From NCBI GenBank assembly GCA_023242925.1, contig CP096134.1:1389944-1453943 (forward strand): a DNA stretch of 64,000 nt. The letters run 5' to 3'. Shown one piece after another: positions 1 through 8,308 of the stretch; within the stretch, counting starts at the first letter, position 1, and each line of letters begins with the position of its first letter. The notes beneath the pieces were generated by a model. It was not told where the DNA came from, made no database searches, and saw only the letters and a program-made list of their open reading frames with translations. This DNA comes from Hyphomonadaceae bacterium JAD_PAG50586_4 (GTDB taxonomy: Bacteria; Pseudomonadota; Alphaproteobacteria; Caulobacterales; Aquidulcibacteraceae). A program made the position numbers and the translations under genes.

Positions 1-366
1 GCACCACGCGCGGCTTCGAGTGCGCGGCTTCCAGGCTTTGCGCGAGCTTGCCGTCTGGTGTGCGATCGAACGGCACGCCGAGCGCAATCAGATCCATCAC
101 CCGCGCCGGCCCTTCGCGCGCGATCAACGCCGCGATCTCGGGATCAACCAAGCCGGCGCCCGCGGCGATCGTGTCTTGCGCGTGGAGTGTCGGATCGTCT
201 TCCGGCGACAGCGCCGCCGCCAATCCCCTTGCGCCCAAGCGGAGGAGGAAGCTTGGCCGAGCGGCGCTTGGCTCAACACCGTGACGCGACGTGGCGCGAG
301 CTTGAGGGCGAGGAAAAGGCCCGCGAGGCCCGCGCCGACGATGAGGACGTTGTCACGCGCGCTCAT
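1..366 (-). CDS. nadB: L-aspartate oxidase NadB, N-terminal part (runs off window; one frameshift)
   Basis: FAD enzyme that oxidises L-aspartate to iminoaspartate, the substrate of NadA in de novo NAD synthesis. Residues 8-16 form the dinucleotide-binding strand and GxGxxG (VGAGLAG). They are followed by SSSAWAQG, the family's flavin-contact segment, and further on by [10 protein letters not shown] near the window edge. The frame breaks at the four-C run at 225-228: adding one base gives AWAQGGLAAAL and then an uninterrupted NadB-like frame to base 1. The start ATG at 366 lies just after the secreted-protein gene, and nadA is upstream on the same strand, so an operon nadA-X-nadB is likely. 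The frameshift is probably a sequence error. Confidence 0.9.
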
Positions 367-379
367 GCGCGCGCTCCGG

Positions 380-814
380 TCACCGCACGCGGTTGAACGT
401 CACTTGCGCGCTGGCGGCTGATGCGAGCACGCCTTGCAATTGCGTGGGCGAACTGCGTTGCAGTACGAAATTGTCCGGCTGGTAGCCTTCCACCGGCTCC
501 GCTAGTTCGCAGTCGATATTGATCTGGCCGTCTTCCACGACGCCCGTGCAATTCTGCCTCGCGCTCACAAGACTGGATCGCGCGGTCTGACGCTCGATGA
601 TGATCTCGTTCGACAACAATTGGATTTGATAGCGATTGCGGCCCGACGATTGCACGATCGCCGCGCCGCTCATCAGCACGCCGAATTGCTCGTCGCCATA
701 GGGTTCGGTCTGGAACGCCCATGTGCCCGAATAATCGTCGCCGCTTTGCGCCAGCGCCGGCGCCGCCATCGCGCTCATCAAGCCAAACGCCGCCGCAGCC
801 ATTATCGCACGCAT
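380..814 (-). CDS. Small secreted protein of unknown function between nadA and nadB
   Basis: 144-residue protein. Residues 1-21 form a signal peptide (hydrophobic stretch ending APALA before QSG), so it should be exported to the periplasm. The mature part has two cysteines (in QNCTGV and NIDCEL) that could form a disulfide, and alternating strand-like segments. I do not recognise the family. The start at ATG 814 is preferred because it begins the signal peptide and has an AGAGG-type ribosome-binding site; an in-frame start at 934 would add 40 basic residues before the signal peptide. It lies 79 bp downstream of nadA and 13 bp before nadB, so it is probably co-transcribed with them. Confidence 0.75.
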   Translation of the reverse strand: MRAIMAAAAFGLMSAMAAPALAQSGDDYSGTWAFQTEPYGDEQFGVLMSGAAIVQSSGRNRYQIQLLSNEIIIERQTARSSLVSARQNCTGVVEDGQINIDCELAEPVEGYQPDNFVLQRSSPTQLQGVLASAASAQVTFNRVR

Positions 815-893
815 GCTCAACCTCTTCTCGACCACGAGTTTCGGGGCGCTTCGTGGTCGGTGAAAGGGGCGGCAATGGGGCGAACGCGAACGC

Positions 894-2059
894 TTAAACC
901 ACTTCCACCGCAGCCAGCGGCAGGCCCGTCGCAAAAGCCCGCGGCTTTTCCTTTGGCAGCGCCAGCATGCGGTCGATCGCCAGCTTCGCGCGCACGCGCA
1001 CGTCTTCCGGGATCGTCACTTCTGTCTTCATCTCGGCCAGCGCATCGTAGATCGCCTCGAGCGTGATGCGCTTCATGTGCGGGCAGAGATTGCACGGGCG
1101 AATGAAATCGACGTCCGGGGCGTTGGCCGCGACGTTGTCGCTCATCGAGCATTCTGTGAGCAGCACGACTTTACCGGGGCGTTTCTCTTCGACGTAGCTT
1201 TGCAGCGCCGCCGTCGAGCCGGCGAAATCCGCCGCCGCCATCACGTCTGGCGGGCATTCCGGGTGCGCGAGCACGACGAGGCCCGGGTGTGCGGCGCGCA
1301 ATTCGCTGATGTCTTGGGCGGTGAAGCGCTCGTGCACTTCGCAGCGGCCGTGCCAAGCGATGATCTTGATGCCGGTTTGCGCCGCGACGTTCTTGGCCAA
1401 ATATTCGTCCGGCAGAAGGATCACACGATCGACGCCCCATTCGCGCGCGGCCCATTCGACCACGGCGGCCGCGTTCGAGGAGGTGCAGCACACATCGCTT
1501 TCGGCCTTCACGTCAGCCGAGGTGTTGACGTAGGTGACGACCGGCAGGCCGGGGAAGCGCGCTTTGATCAAGCGTACGTCGCCGCCCGTGATCGATGCCG
1601 CGAGCGAGCAGCCGGCGCGCATGTCCGGGATCAGCACGGTTTTTCCGGCGCGAGGATCTTCGACGTCTCCGCCATGAAGTGCACGCCGGCTTGGACGATC
1701 ACTTCGGCGTCAGTCTCTGCCGCTTCGCGCGCCAATTGGAGCGAGTCGCCTTTGAAATCGCCGACGCAGTGGAAAATCTCGGCGGTCATGTAATTGTGCG
1801 CGAGGATCACCGCGTTCTTCTCGCGCTTCATCTTGTTGATGGCCGAGATCAGCGGCGCGTAGGCGGGCCATTCCACTTGAGGGATGACGTGCTTCACGCG
1901 CTCATAAAGCGGAGCGGTCTGCGCCTGAACTTCAGGCGTGTAGGTCAAGCCACGGGCGGCGGCGGCGTTGAGCGCGCCCCATTGGCCGTGGATAGCGCGC
2001 GGGTCGCAACCCGAGCCTTCGCCGGCGCTGGTGAGCGGAGCGTCAATAATGCGGGCCAT
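894..2059 (-). CDS. nadA: Quinolinate synthase NadA (one frameshift)
   Basis: [4Fe-4S] enzyme that condenses iminoaspartate with dihydroxyacetone phosphate to quinolinate in NAD synthesis. The repaired protein is about 388 residues, slightly longer than E. coli NadA. Family signatures: AHNYMT, then [14 protein letters not shown], then [15 protein letters not shown] and PCNLCPHMK, which carry the cluster cysteines and substrate residues. The frame breaks at the five-T run 1640-1644: a sixth T restores [16 protein letters not shown] across the join. The start is ATG 2059, with an excellent AAGGAGG site just upstream. The promoter region carries two related inverted repeats that fit control by NadQ. 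The frameshift in such a gene is probably a sequence error. Confidence 0.93.
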
Positions 2060-2090
2060 CTGGGGCCTCCTTGCGCCCGGGATGGGCGGC

Positions 2091-2113
2091 ATATACTCAA
2101 TTGGAGCATATAT
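2091..2113. promoter_or_regulatory. Inverted repeat, candidate NadQ operator 1 at nadA
   Basis: A 23-bp imperfect palindrome with half sites ATATACTC and GAGCATAT around AATTG, starting 32 bp upstream of the nadA ATG. On the minus strand it contains a TATATA sequence that could be the -10 box, so a bound protein would block transcription. A second copy with the same layout is at 2153-2173. A NadQ-family regulator is encoded 3.6 kb away. The assignment to NadQ is inference. Confidence 0.6.
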
Positions 2114-2152
2114 AGGGTGTGAAAAATGGTCGGAAAGGGCTCCGACCCACCC

Positions 2153-2173
2153 TTATGCTTCATTTGAGCATAA
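2153..2173. promoter_or_regulatory. Inverted repeat, candidate NadQ operator 2
   Basis: A 21-bp palindrome with perfect 7-bp arms TTATGCT and AGCATAA around TCATTTG. Aligned on GAGCAT, it matches the first repeat at most positions and has the same arm spacing. It lies 94 bp upstream of nadA and 131 bp upstream of mltA, so it could act on either promoter; pairing with the first copy favours nadA. Confidence 0.55.
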
Positions 2174-2221
2174 CTCGGGTACGTTACTCCCAGGGGAATC
2201 GCTGCGCAAGCACGAATTATC

Positions 2222-2287
2222 TCAGCCGCGTGACAGTGTTCCGCGGCTGAAGCGCGCGCCGAGGCGAGGTAGAAGGCGGGACCTCGC
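2222..2287 (+). other. Two consecutive stem-loops in the mltA leader
   Basis: First hairpin: arms TCAGCCGCG (2222-2230) and CGCGGCTGA (2242-2250), perfect over 9 bp with an 11-nt loop. Second: arms GCGAGGT (2264-2270) and ACCTCGC (2281-2287), perfect over 7 bp with a 10-nt loop. The second ends 16 nt before the mltA ATG and would sit close to its ribosome-binding site. No U-run follows, so these are not simple terminators. Confidence 0.4.
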
Positions 2288-2303
2288 TTTCTGGGAGAAG
2301 CCC

Positions 2304-3491
2304 ATGCTCGGCCGCCTCGCACTCGTTTGCGTCTCGCTTGCTTTGTCCGCCTGCGCCACGACACCGCGCCAAGAGGGGCCTGGCCCGCGTCGCGAACCCG
2401 AAGTCGCGTTCGCGCTACAGCCGGGGGACTTCTCCGACATTCCCGATTGGACGAGCGCCGATCTCGCACCTGCGCTCACCGCCTTCCGTCGCGCCTGCGA
2501 TGGACGCCGCGCGCGTACGCCAGATGCGAGCTTGCCTGGCGGCGGTCGCTACGGCGGCACGGTAAGCGATTGGGCGCCAGCGTGTGCTGCAGCGCAAGGC
2601 GTGTCGCCCGGGGCCGAGCGCGCATTCTTCGAAGCGAACTTCCGTCCGTTCTTCGTGCGCGGCCCAGGCGAAGCACGGCTCACCGCCTATTACGAACCGA
2701 TCATCGAAGCGCGGCGCACGCCTGACGCGCAATTCTCAGCGCCCTTGCTGCGTAAACCGGGCGACATGATCAGCGTCAACCTCGCGGCGTTCGCCGAGGC
2801 GTACGACAATGAGGCGTTGCGCGGCGCGCCGCGTGCGTTGACGGGCGTGATCGTCGGCAACGAAGTGCGTCCGTATCCGCGTCGCGATCAGATCAATCCA
2901 AATTCCGATCAAGCATTTGCGTACGCGCATCCAGTGGATGTTTACAATCTGCAGATCCAAGGCTCGGGCCGCATCGCCTTTCCGGATGGCACACAATCGC
3001 GCGCAGCGTTCGCAGCGCAGAACGGCTATCGCTGGCGCTCAGCGCTCGGCGCTTTGCGTGACAGCGGCGAACTGCAAGGTGGCGCGACGTGGGCGAATTT
3101 CAAAGCCTGGAGCGAGCAGCGCGGCCATGACGCGACGCGCCAAGCGCTGAACGCCGATCCGTCCTACGTGTTCTTCCAAGAGGAAGTGATCAGCGATCCA
3201 AACGCTGGCCCAAATGGCGCCTCCGGTGTGCCGCTCACAGCGCTCGGCTCGATCGCGGTTGATCCCGCCTACCATCCGTACGGCGCCATCGTGTTCGTGG
3301 ACGGCGAATACGAAGGCCAACCCTTTCGCCGCTTGCTCGTCGCGCAAGATACGGGCGGCGCAATCCGGCGCGGGCCGTTGCGCGGCGATGTGTTCTTCGG
3401 CTCTGGCCCGCAAGCCGGGCAGGGCGCCGAGCGCATGAACGCGCCGGCGCGCTGGTGGACGTTGCTGCCGCGCAATGCGCCGGTGGCGTGA
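2304..3491 (+). CDS. mltA: Membrane-bound lytic murein transglycosylase A (MltA)
   Basis: Cleaves peptidoglycan glycan strands with formation of 1,6-anhydro ends; anchored in the outer membrane as a lipoprotein. 395 residues; the signal peptide ends in the lipobox LSAC with Cys17. Family segments in order: LTAYYEP near 130, YPRRDQI near 195, VDVYNLQIQGSGR near 215, GASGVPLTALGSIAVDP near 310 and the C-terminal 3D domain VAQDTGGAI ... GDVFFG near 348, which carries the catalytic aspartate. ATG 2304 is chosen because it starts the lipoprotein signal; in-frame upstream codons have no signal character. GGGAGAAG lies just before it. Divergent from nadA; the M23 peptidase gene follows in the same direction. 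Confidence 0.95.
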   Translation: MLGRLALVCVSLALSACATTPRQEGPGPRREPEVAFALQPGDFSDIPDWTSADLAPALTAFRRACDGRRARTPDASLPGGGRYGGTVSDWAPACAAAQGVSPGAERAFFEANFRPFFVRGPGEARLTAYYEPIIEARRTPDAQFSAPLLRKPGDMISVNLAAFAEAYDNEALRGAPRALTGVIVGNEVRPYPRRDQINPNSDQAFAYAHPVDVYNLQIQGSGRIAFPDGTQSRAAFAAQNGYRWRSALGALRDSGELQGGATWANFKAWSEQRGHDATRQALNADPSYVFFQEEVISDPNAGPNGASGVPLTALGSIAVDPAYHPYGAIVFVDGEYEGQPFRRLLVAQDTGGAIRRGPLRGDVFFGSGPQAGQGAERMNAPARWWTLLPRNAPVA

Positions 3492-3560
3492 GCGTTCAGC
3501 TGTCGTTCATGCTCGCGGGTCAAACTGGGCGCGGGGGCGTCTGAGCTTTTGGGTTCGAAG

Positions 3561-4225
3561 ATGCTGCGGAATTTTGCATTGGGCGTGCTGGGCGCATCGG
3601 CGCTGGCTGGTTGCGCGGTCACCAACACGCCGTATCCGCGCGACGTGTACGGCGCGCAGCCCCTGCGCCCGCCGGGCCGAGCATATACACCAATGCGCCG
3701 AGTGTTGCGCTGCATAGCGAGTTGTTCGCGTGCGGCAATTGGGGTTCGAACATCGGCGAGATCGGCTCGCGCGGCGAGACGACGCTCTACACGCCTTACA
3801 TCTACACGCCCGCAGGCGCGCTGCTGCGCAATCCAACGGAAGTCGCATGCCTGTCTTCCGGGTTCGGCTGGCGCGGCAGCGCAACAGGCGGCGGCCGCCT
3901 GCACAACGGTCTCGATCTCGCCAATCGCGAAGGCGGCTTCATCTATGCTGCGGGAGAGGGGCGCATCACCGAAGCCGGCCCGCGCGGCGGCTACGGCAAT
4001 GTCGTCGAGATCGATCACGGCCACGACGTACGTACGCTCTACGCGCATTTAGATGACATCAATCCGCGCTTGCGCCGTGGCGCGCGCGTCGAGGCCGGCG
4101 AACCGATTGGCCGCATGGGCATGACCGGCAACGCCACAGGCGTGCATTTGCATTATGAAGTGAGTGTTGACGGCTTACTGGTCGACCCGCTGCAATATGG
4201 CCGCGAAGCGCCGGCGATTTTCTAA
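3561..4225 (+). CDS. M23-family peptidoglycan endopeptidase, lipoprotein (one frameshift)
   Basis: Predicted zinc metallopeptidase that cuts peptidoglycan cross-links, about 221 residues after repair. It starts with the lipoprotein signal MLRNFALGVLGASALAGC (Cys18). The LytM/M23 domain fills the C-terminal half: GFGWRG, then RLHNGLDLA with ligands His and Asp of the HxxxD motif, and HLHYEV with the HxH ligand near the end. The active-site set is complete, so it should be catalytic rather than a regulatory LytM. The frame is lost in the GC-rich stretch 3665-3678: one added base joins LRPPG to PSIYTNAPS. It follows mltA by 69 bp. Its stop overlaps that of the convergent kinase gene by 4 bp. Confidence 0.85.
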
Positions 4226-5611
4226 ACCGCGCCTGCGTCAATCGAGAGCACGAATTTGGAGCCCTTGCCGGGTTCGCTCGTGCACGTCACGTCGCCACCC
4301 ATCAGCCGCGCCAAGCGCTGCACCAGCGTCAAGCCCAGGCCTGCGCCCTCATAAGAGCGATCTGCGTCCGCTTGCACTTGCGTGAACGGGTCGAAGATGC
4401 GTGTTTGTTGTTCGGGCGAGATGCCGATGCCGGAATCTGTCACTTCGAACACCAAGTGCGCGCGCCCGCCGATCTGTTCGCGCGTCGCAAGCACGCGTAT
4501 ATAGCCGTTCTTCGTGAATTTGGCGGCGTTGGAGATGAGCTGCATCAGGCATTGATGCAGCCGCACGTGATCGATCTCGGCTTCCCCAGGGGCCCAGCTT
4601 GCTCGATCGCGAGCACGTTGGCGTTGATCTCCGCCAACGGCGCAGCCGCCGTGCGCAGATTGGTCAGCACAGCCGTGACGTCGAAGCGATCGCGCTCCAG
4701 CACGGTCGCGCCAGTTTCGAGTTTGGAGAGGTCAAGGATGACGTCGATCACCGACAACAATTGCCGCGCCGAGCCATGAATCTTGCGCGCGTCGTCGGCC
4801 ACTTCAGCCTGTGCGCTCGCCATCTCTTCTTCGATCAGCTCTGCATAGCCGATGACCGCGTTGAGCGGCGTGCGCAATTCGTGGCTCATCGTCGCCAGAA
4901 ACTGCGACTTGGCGGTGTTGGCTTGCTCGGCCGCGACACGCGCGGCGAAATTTTTCGCCAGTACGCCAAGCAGGAGGCGGCGGTCATAGCCGAACAGCCC
5001 GGCGGCGGTCAGCAGGCAAAGCATCGCCATCACGCTGAAGATCGCGGTCGATGTAAAGCCGTGCGTGAGCAGCGGCGCGCCCACTGCACAGGCGAGGATC
5101 GGCACGGCGCTTGAGAGCAGCAGCCCGCGTTCGCTGAAGAAATAGACGAAGGCGTGATTGGCGGCGCCGGAGACCCAAGCCGTCGCCAGCACCATGCCGA
5201 GCGCATCGCCGGTCATCCAGGTTGCGGCGGGCAAGACCATGTAGGCGATGGCGCCAACCCAATGGATAGCCGCCAGCGCGGTGAAGCCGTTTTTTGTGAG
5301 CGCGTCGCGATCGGCAAAAACACATGATCCTCAAGCCAAATGCGGACCACGAATTCCCACGCGATCATGAAGCCGCACCAGAGTGCGGCGACCAGCGGTG
5401 AGAGAATGGTGCTTGCGCCGATGGCGAGGAAGACCGCGAAGCTCACGCGCGGCCACGTGCCTTTGCGTATGGCGCCGGCGACGTCGCGCACCGAGAGCGT
5501 GCCGCCCATCGCGCTCGCCCGGAATGCGCTTAGAGCGGGGTCTGCATCATGGAGGGCTGGGTGCGCGCCGAAGGGCGGGATTGGCGCCAGTTTGGCGGTA
5601 GCGATAGTCAT
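4222..5611 (-). CDS. Membrane sensor histidine kinase (two frameshifts)
   Basis: Two-component sensor kinase, about 463 residues after repair. The N-terminal third is a multi-pass membrane region. It is followed by a HisKA domain with the phospho-acceptor His in MSHELRTPLN and a HATPase_c domain with N box NAAKFTKNG, G1 box DSGIGI and G2 box GAGLGLTL. No receiver domain is fused and no response regulator is adjacent, so its partner is unknown. Two single-base deletions break it: at the five-A run 5316-5320 (repair gives DHVFFADRDALTKNG) and at the four-C run 4584-4587 (repair gives PLGEAEIDHVRLHQC). Both are homopolymer losses typical of sequencing error. Confidence 0.88.
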
Positions 5612-5701
5612 GGTGTCGCGAACGTCCCCAGTCCGACCGAATCTCGTAGCGAAGAATACGCTTCGAAGACGCGGACTCGGTTAACGTAGCTTCAGGCGAA
5701 C

Positions 5702-6691
5702 TCAATCGCCACGCGGGGCTGGTACGTGCACACCGCCGACGGGCCGCTCGCGCAAAGTTTCACGTCGCGTGCGGAAAAGTTCGGCAGGGCGTCCCCCTGC
5801 GCTGGTGTCGAACTCGCCCGTGCCCTCGACCAAACCGGTGCGATCGAGCAGGCGGCGGAAATTTTGCTTGTGCAGCTCGAGCCCGGCAATCGCCTCCACG
5901 ACGCGCTGCAGATTGAGCAGGGTGAACCGCTCCGGCGCGAGCTCGAAGACGACGGGCCGGTATTTGATCTTGGCCCGCAGCCGGCCGATTGCGGTGGCGA
6001 GGATGCGGCGGTGATCCGATTGCATCGGCTCGCCTAAGCCGTGCGCTGCGCTGATTGCGGGGGTGGGCTTGCCGTCGAAGCGTGCGCCGTCGCGCGCGGA
6101 TTCCGGCGCCAAGCCCGCTTCGTACAAGAGCTCGTAGCGATCAAGTGCGCGCTCTTCATTCCAGATCGCGCCTTCGAGCGCGAACGCGAGCCTCGCGCGT
6201 GCGCGCCGTTGCGCCTGAGTGGAGGCCTCTGGCGCGCTTTGCGCCCAGTCGCGGAGTTTTGGCGCGATCACGTCATCGATCAGCGCCGGCCGACCGTCGC
6301 GCCAATCCTCCCACGGAAAGAAATCGTACCAGCTGCGCCAACGCGCGCTGACCCGATCCAGGGCGGCGCGGGACGGCGTAAGCGCGAGATACGAGATCGA
6401 GATGACGCGGTCCGGCCCCGCGCCCTTCATGTCGGCCAGTGGCGCTTCGCGGCCGCGATCGCCGAACGTGTAGAGCTGTTCAACGTAGCCGATGTCGAAG
6501 CCTGTCTGCTCATGCACCCAGCCGCGCAGCGAAAGCTCGAGCGTGCGATCGCCCGCCGGATCGAACGGGCCGAACGGCAGGCCCGGCACATCTTCACCGG
6601 CCTCGCGCGTCACCAGCACAAACGGCGCATCTTCCGTCACCGCGACGATGACGGCGGAGAGGCCAATGGCGATGCGCGGCGTGTCGCTCAT
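5702..6691 (-). CDS. nadQ: NadQ-family transcriptional regulator of NAD synthesis (Nudix-like plus winged helix)
   Basis: 329 residues. The N-terminal about 150 residues resemble a Nudix-like ligand-sensing domain (VLVTREAGEDVPGLPFGPF, LRGWVHEQTGFDIGYVEQLYTF). The C-terminal part (GRLRAKIKYRPVVFELAPE, LLNLQRVVEAIAGLELHKQNF, RRLLDRTGLVEGTGE) is the winged-helix region of COG4111, the family described by comparative genomics as the alphaproteobacterial NAD-synthesis regulator NadQ. A catalytic Nudix box (GX5EX7REUXEEXGU) is not evident, which fits a sensor role. Its ATG overlaps the stop of the phosphatase-like gene (ATGA), so it is the last gene of an operon. Likely targets are the inverted repeats upstream of nadA in this window. 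Confidence 0.82.
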   Translation of the reverse strand: MSDTPRIAIGLSAVIVAVTEDAPFVLVTREAGEDVPGLPFGPFDPAGDRTLELSLRGWVHEQTGFDIGYVEQLYTFGDRGREAPLADMKGAGPDRVISISYLALTPSRAALDRVSARWRSWYDFFPWEDWRDGRPALIDDVIAPKLRDWAQSAPEASTQAQRRARARLAFALEGAIWNEERALDRYELLYEAGLAPESARDGARFDGKPTPAISAAHGLGEPMQSDHRRILATAIGRLRAKIKYRPVVFELAPERFTLLNLQRVVEAIAGLELHKQNFRRLLDRTGLVEGTGEFDTSAGGRPAELFRTRRETLRERPVGGVHVPAPRGD

Positions 6692-7212
6692 GCGCCGAAT
6701 TGCGCGGCGATCGAGAAGGGCGTGGCCTCGCCCACTTCATACCAAGGCGGCCCGCGACCGATCTTGTCTATGGCCCGGCTCATGCGTCCGCCGCGGCCAA
6801 GCTCGGCGTCCGCGAGCGCGATGAAGCGACGATTGGGGCTCGCCGTTGACGATGCTGCGCGCAACGCCAATGCGATCTCTTCCTCGTCCGCGTTTGGATT
6901 GTGAGCGCAGGCTGTGATGAAGGCGGTCGCCGTTGAGCGGCTGATGCCTGCGTAGCAATGGATCAGGATCGGCACGTCGCGGCCCCATTGGCCAACGAAG
7001 TCCAGGATCGTGCGCATACGCTTGTCGCAGAGCGCGTGCTGGCCTTCGATCTCCTGTTCGATGTCATGGATCGGCAAGCGCAGATGGCGATCATTATAGC
7101 CGTCGAGCGTGGGAAACGCGGAGCCCGGATCGAGCAGGCTGACGACGTGAGACGGCTTGCGTTCGCGCGCGATTTCCGGCGCACGGGAGAGAGGGCAGAC
7201 GATGATGGCCAT
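6688..7212 (-). CDS. Protein tyrosine phosphatase-like protein
   Basis: 174 residues. The P-loop signature of cysteine phosphatases is present as HCYAGISRSTA near residues 88-98: nucleophile Cys, then five residues, then the phosphate-binding Arg, followed by Ser. The segment GRDVPILIHCYAG and the general-acid region upstream fit the compact dual-specificity phosphatases of bacteria (COG5350-like). The substrate is unknown. It lies 9 bp after the HD-domain gene and overlaps nadQ by 4 bp, so the three are probably one transcript; whether the phosphatase acts on a nucleotide, a protein or an inositol phosphate cannot be told from sequence. Confidence 0.8.
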   Translation of the reverse strand: MAIIVCPLSRAPEIARERKPSHVVSLLDPGSAFPTLDGYNDRHLRLPIHDIEQEIEGQHALCDKRMRTILDFVGQWGRDVPILIHCYAGISRSTATAFITACAHNPNADEEEIALALRAASSTASPNRRFIALADAELGRGGRMSRAIDKIGRGPPWYEVGEATPFSIAAQFGA

Positions 7213-7221
7213 GACCGCCTT

Positions 7222-7842
7222 TTAAGCCGGATCGATGAGCGAACGAAAGCGCTTTAAGAAGGCCTCTTGCACCTGCCCAGTCGGCAATGGCGTCAATTTC
7301 AAGCGGATTGTGCGCGGCGGTGCGCCAAAGAAGCGCTTCCCTTCGGCTTGGGTGAACCCCGCCAGCTGGATCGCTTCGAAATAGGCGCAGATGATGTCCG
7401 CCCGCTTGATGACGCCCTTCACCGCCGCAGAGGGATGCGCAGGCAGGCCAAAGCGCAGATGCACCGCCGCTTCGAGCTTGGCTTCGAAGGCTTTGTAATC
7501 GATGCCGAGTGCGGCCTTGAACGGGCTGATCATGTCGCCGATCACGTATTCCGGCGCATCGTGCAGCAGCGCCATCAAGCGCTTTGGCTTGTCCCATTCG
7601 GGCGCGAGCTTGCGGCAGATGTCTTCCACGATCAGCGAATGCTGCGCCACCGAGAAGGCATGCGCGCCGATCGTTTGCCCGTTCCAGCGCGCGACACGCG
7701 CCAGTCCGTGCGCGATGTCCTCGATCTCGACATCAAGCGGCGAGGGATCGAGCAGATCGAGCCGCCGGCCCGAGAGCATGCGTTGCCAAGCGCGCGGCGC
7801 GTCAGTGGCTCTGGGGGCGGCAATCTTTGGCGCGCGGGCCAT
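7222..7842 (-). CDS. HD-domain phosphohydrolase, YfbR-like
   Basis: 206 residues. Resembles the YfbR-type 5'-nucleotidase group of the HD superfamily (COG1896), which removes phosphate from deoxynucleoside monophosphates. Metal-binding residues are visible as His in SVAQHSLIVED near residue 68 and the paired His-Asp in ALLHDAPEYVIGDM near 93, with a later Asp in KRADIICAYFEA. It starts at ATG 7842 and is the first gene of the run HD - phosphatase - nadQ. The promoter must lie in the 79 bp shared with the divergent 128-residue gene. A role in nucleotide turnover next to NAD control is plausible but inferred. Confidence 0.82.
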   Translation of the reverse strand: MARAPKIAAPRATDAPRAWQRMLSGRRLDLLDPSPLDVEIEDIAHGLARVARWNGQTIGAHAFSVAQHSLIVEDICRKLAPEWDKPKRLMALLHDAPEYVIGDMISPFKAALGIDYKAFEAKLEAAVHLRFGLPAHPSAAVKGVIKRADIICAYFEAIQLAGFTQAEGKRFFGAPPRTIRLKLTPLPTGQVQEAFLKRFRSLIDPA

Positions 7843-7921
7843 GGAACCTCTTATCTTTGCGCGGGCTCAATGTAGGTTGTGTCGGGGGCGGACATAAGCG
7901 GCTTCGCGTAAGGAGCATTCG

Positions 7922-8308
7922 ATGACCGGCCAAAAACTGGGTCTGACCCGCATCATACTTCGCCTGGGGCGCAATCCGGACGCCGGATTCCCCGATGGCA
8001 ATGACGATTATGGCTACGTCATCAATGCGCCGCTCGATGCGCACGGCAAACTCGACGCAGCGCTTTGGCGCGAGACGAAGGAGCAATGCACGGTTCGCCG
8101 CTTTCAGCCGAACGAAACACCGGCCGACGGTTGGCTCCGCCATCGGGGCGATAATTGGTATTTCTGGTACGACGAAGCCGACGAAGGCCCAGAAGAACCG
8201 CTCGTCAAACTCGGCGCCCACGAACTCCGCCCGGGCGAGTACATCACCATCCGCGAAGGCGATGGCGACGTGCTGACTTTCCGCGTCGCCGAGGCGGTGC
8301 GCGTCTAG
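7922..8308 (+). CDS. Conserved-looking hypothetical protein, 128 aa
   Basis: Acidic soluble protein without signal peptide or membrane segment. It is rich in aromatic residues (DNWYFWYDEADEGPEEPLVKLGAHELRPGEYITI), which suggests a small beta-rich fold. An ideal AAGGAG site lies 7 bp before ATG 7922. No family is recognised. It is divergent from the HD/phosphatase/nadQ operon. Its TAG stop overlaps the stop of the convergent regulator gene by 4 bp (CTAG), leaving no room for a terminator between them. Confidence 0.7.
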   Translation: MTGQKLGLTRIILRLGRNPDAGFPDGNDDYGYVINAPLDAHGKLDAALWRETKEQCTVRRFQPNETPADGWLRHRGDNWYFWYDEADEGPEEPLVKLGAHELRPGEYITIREGDGDVLTFRVAEAVRV

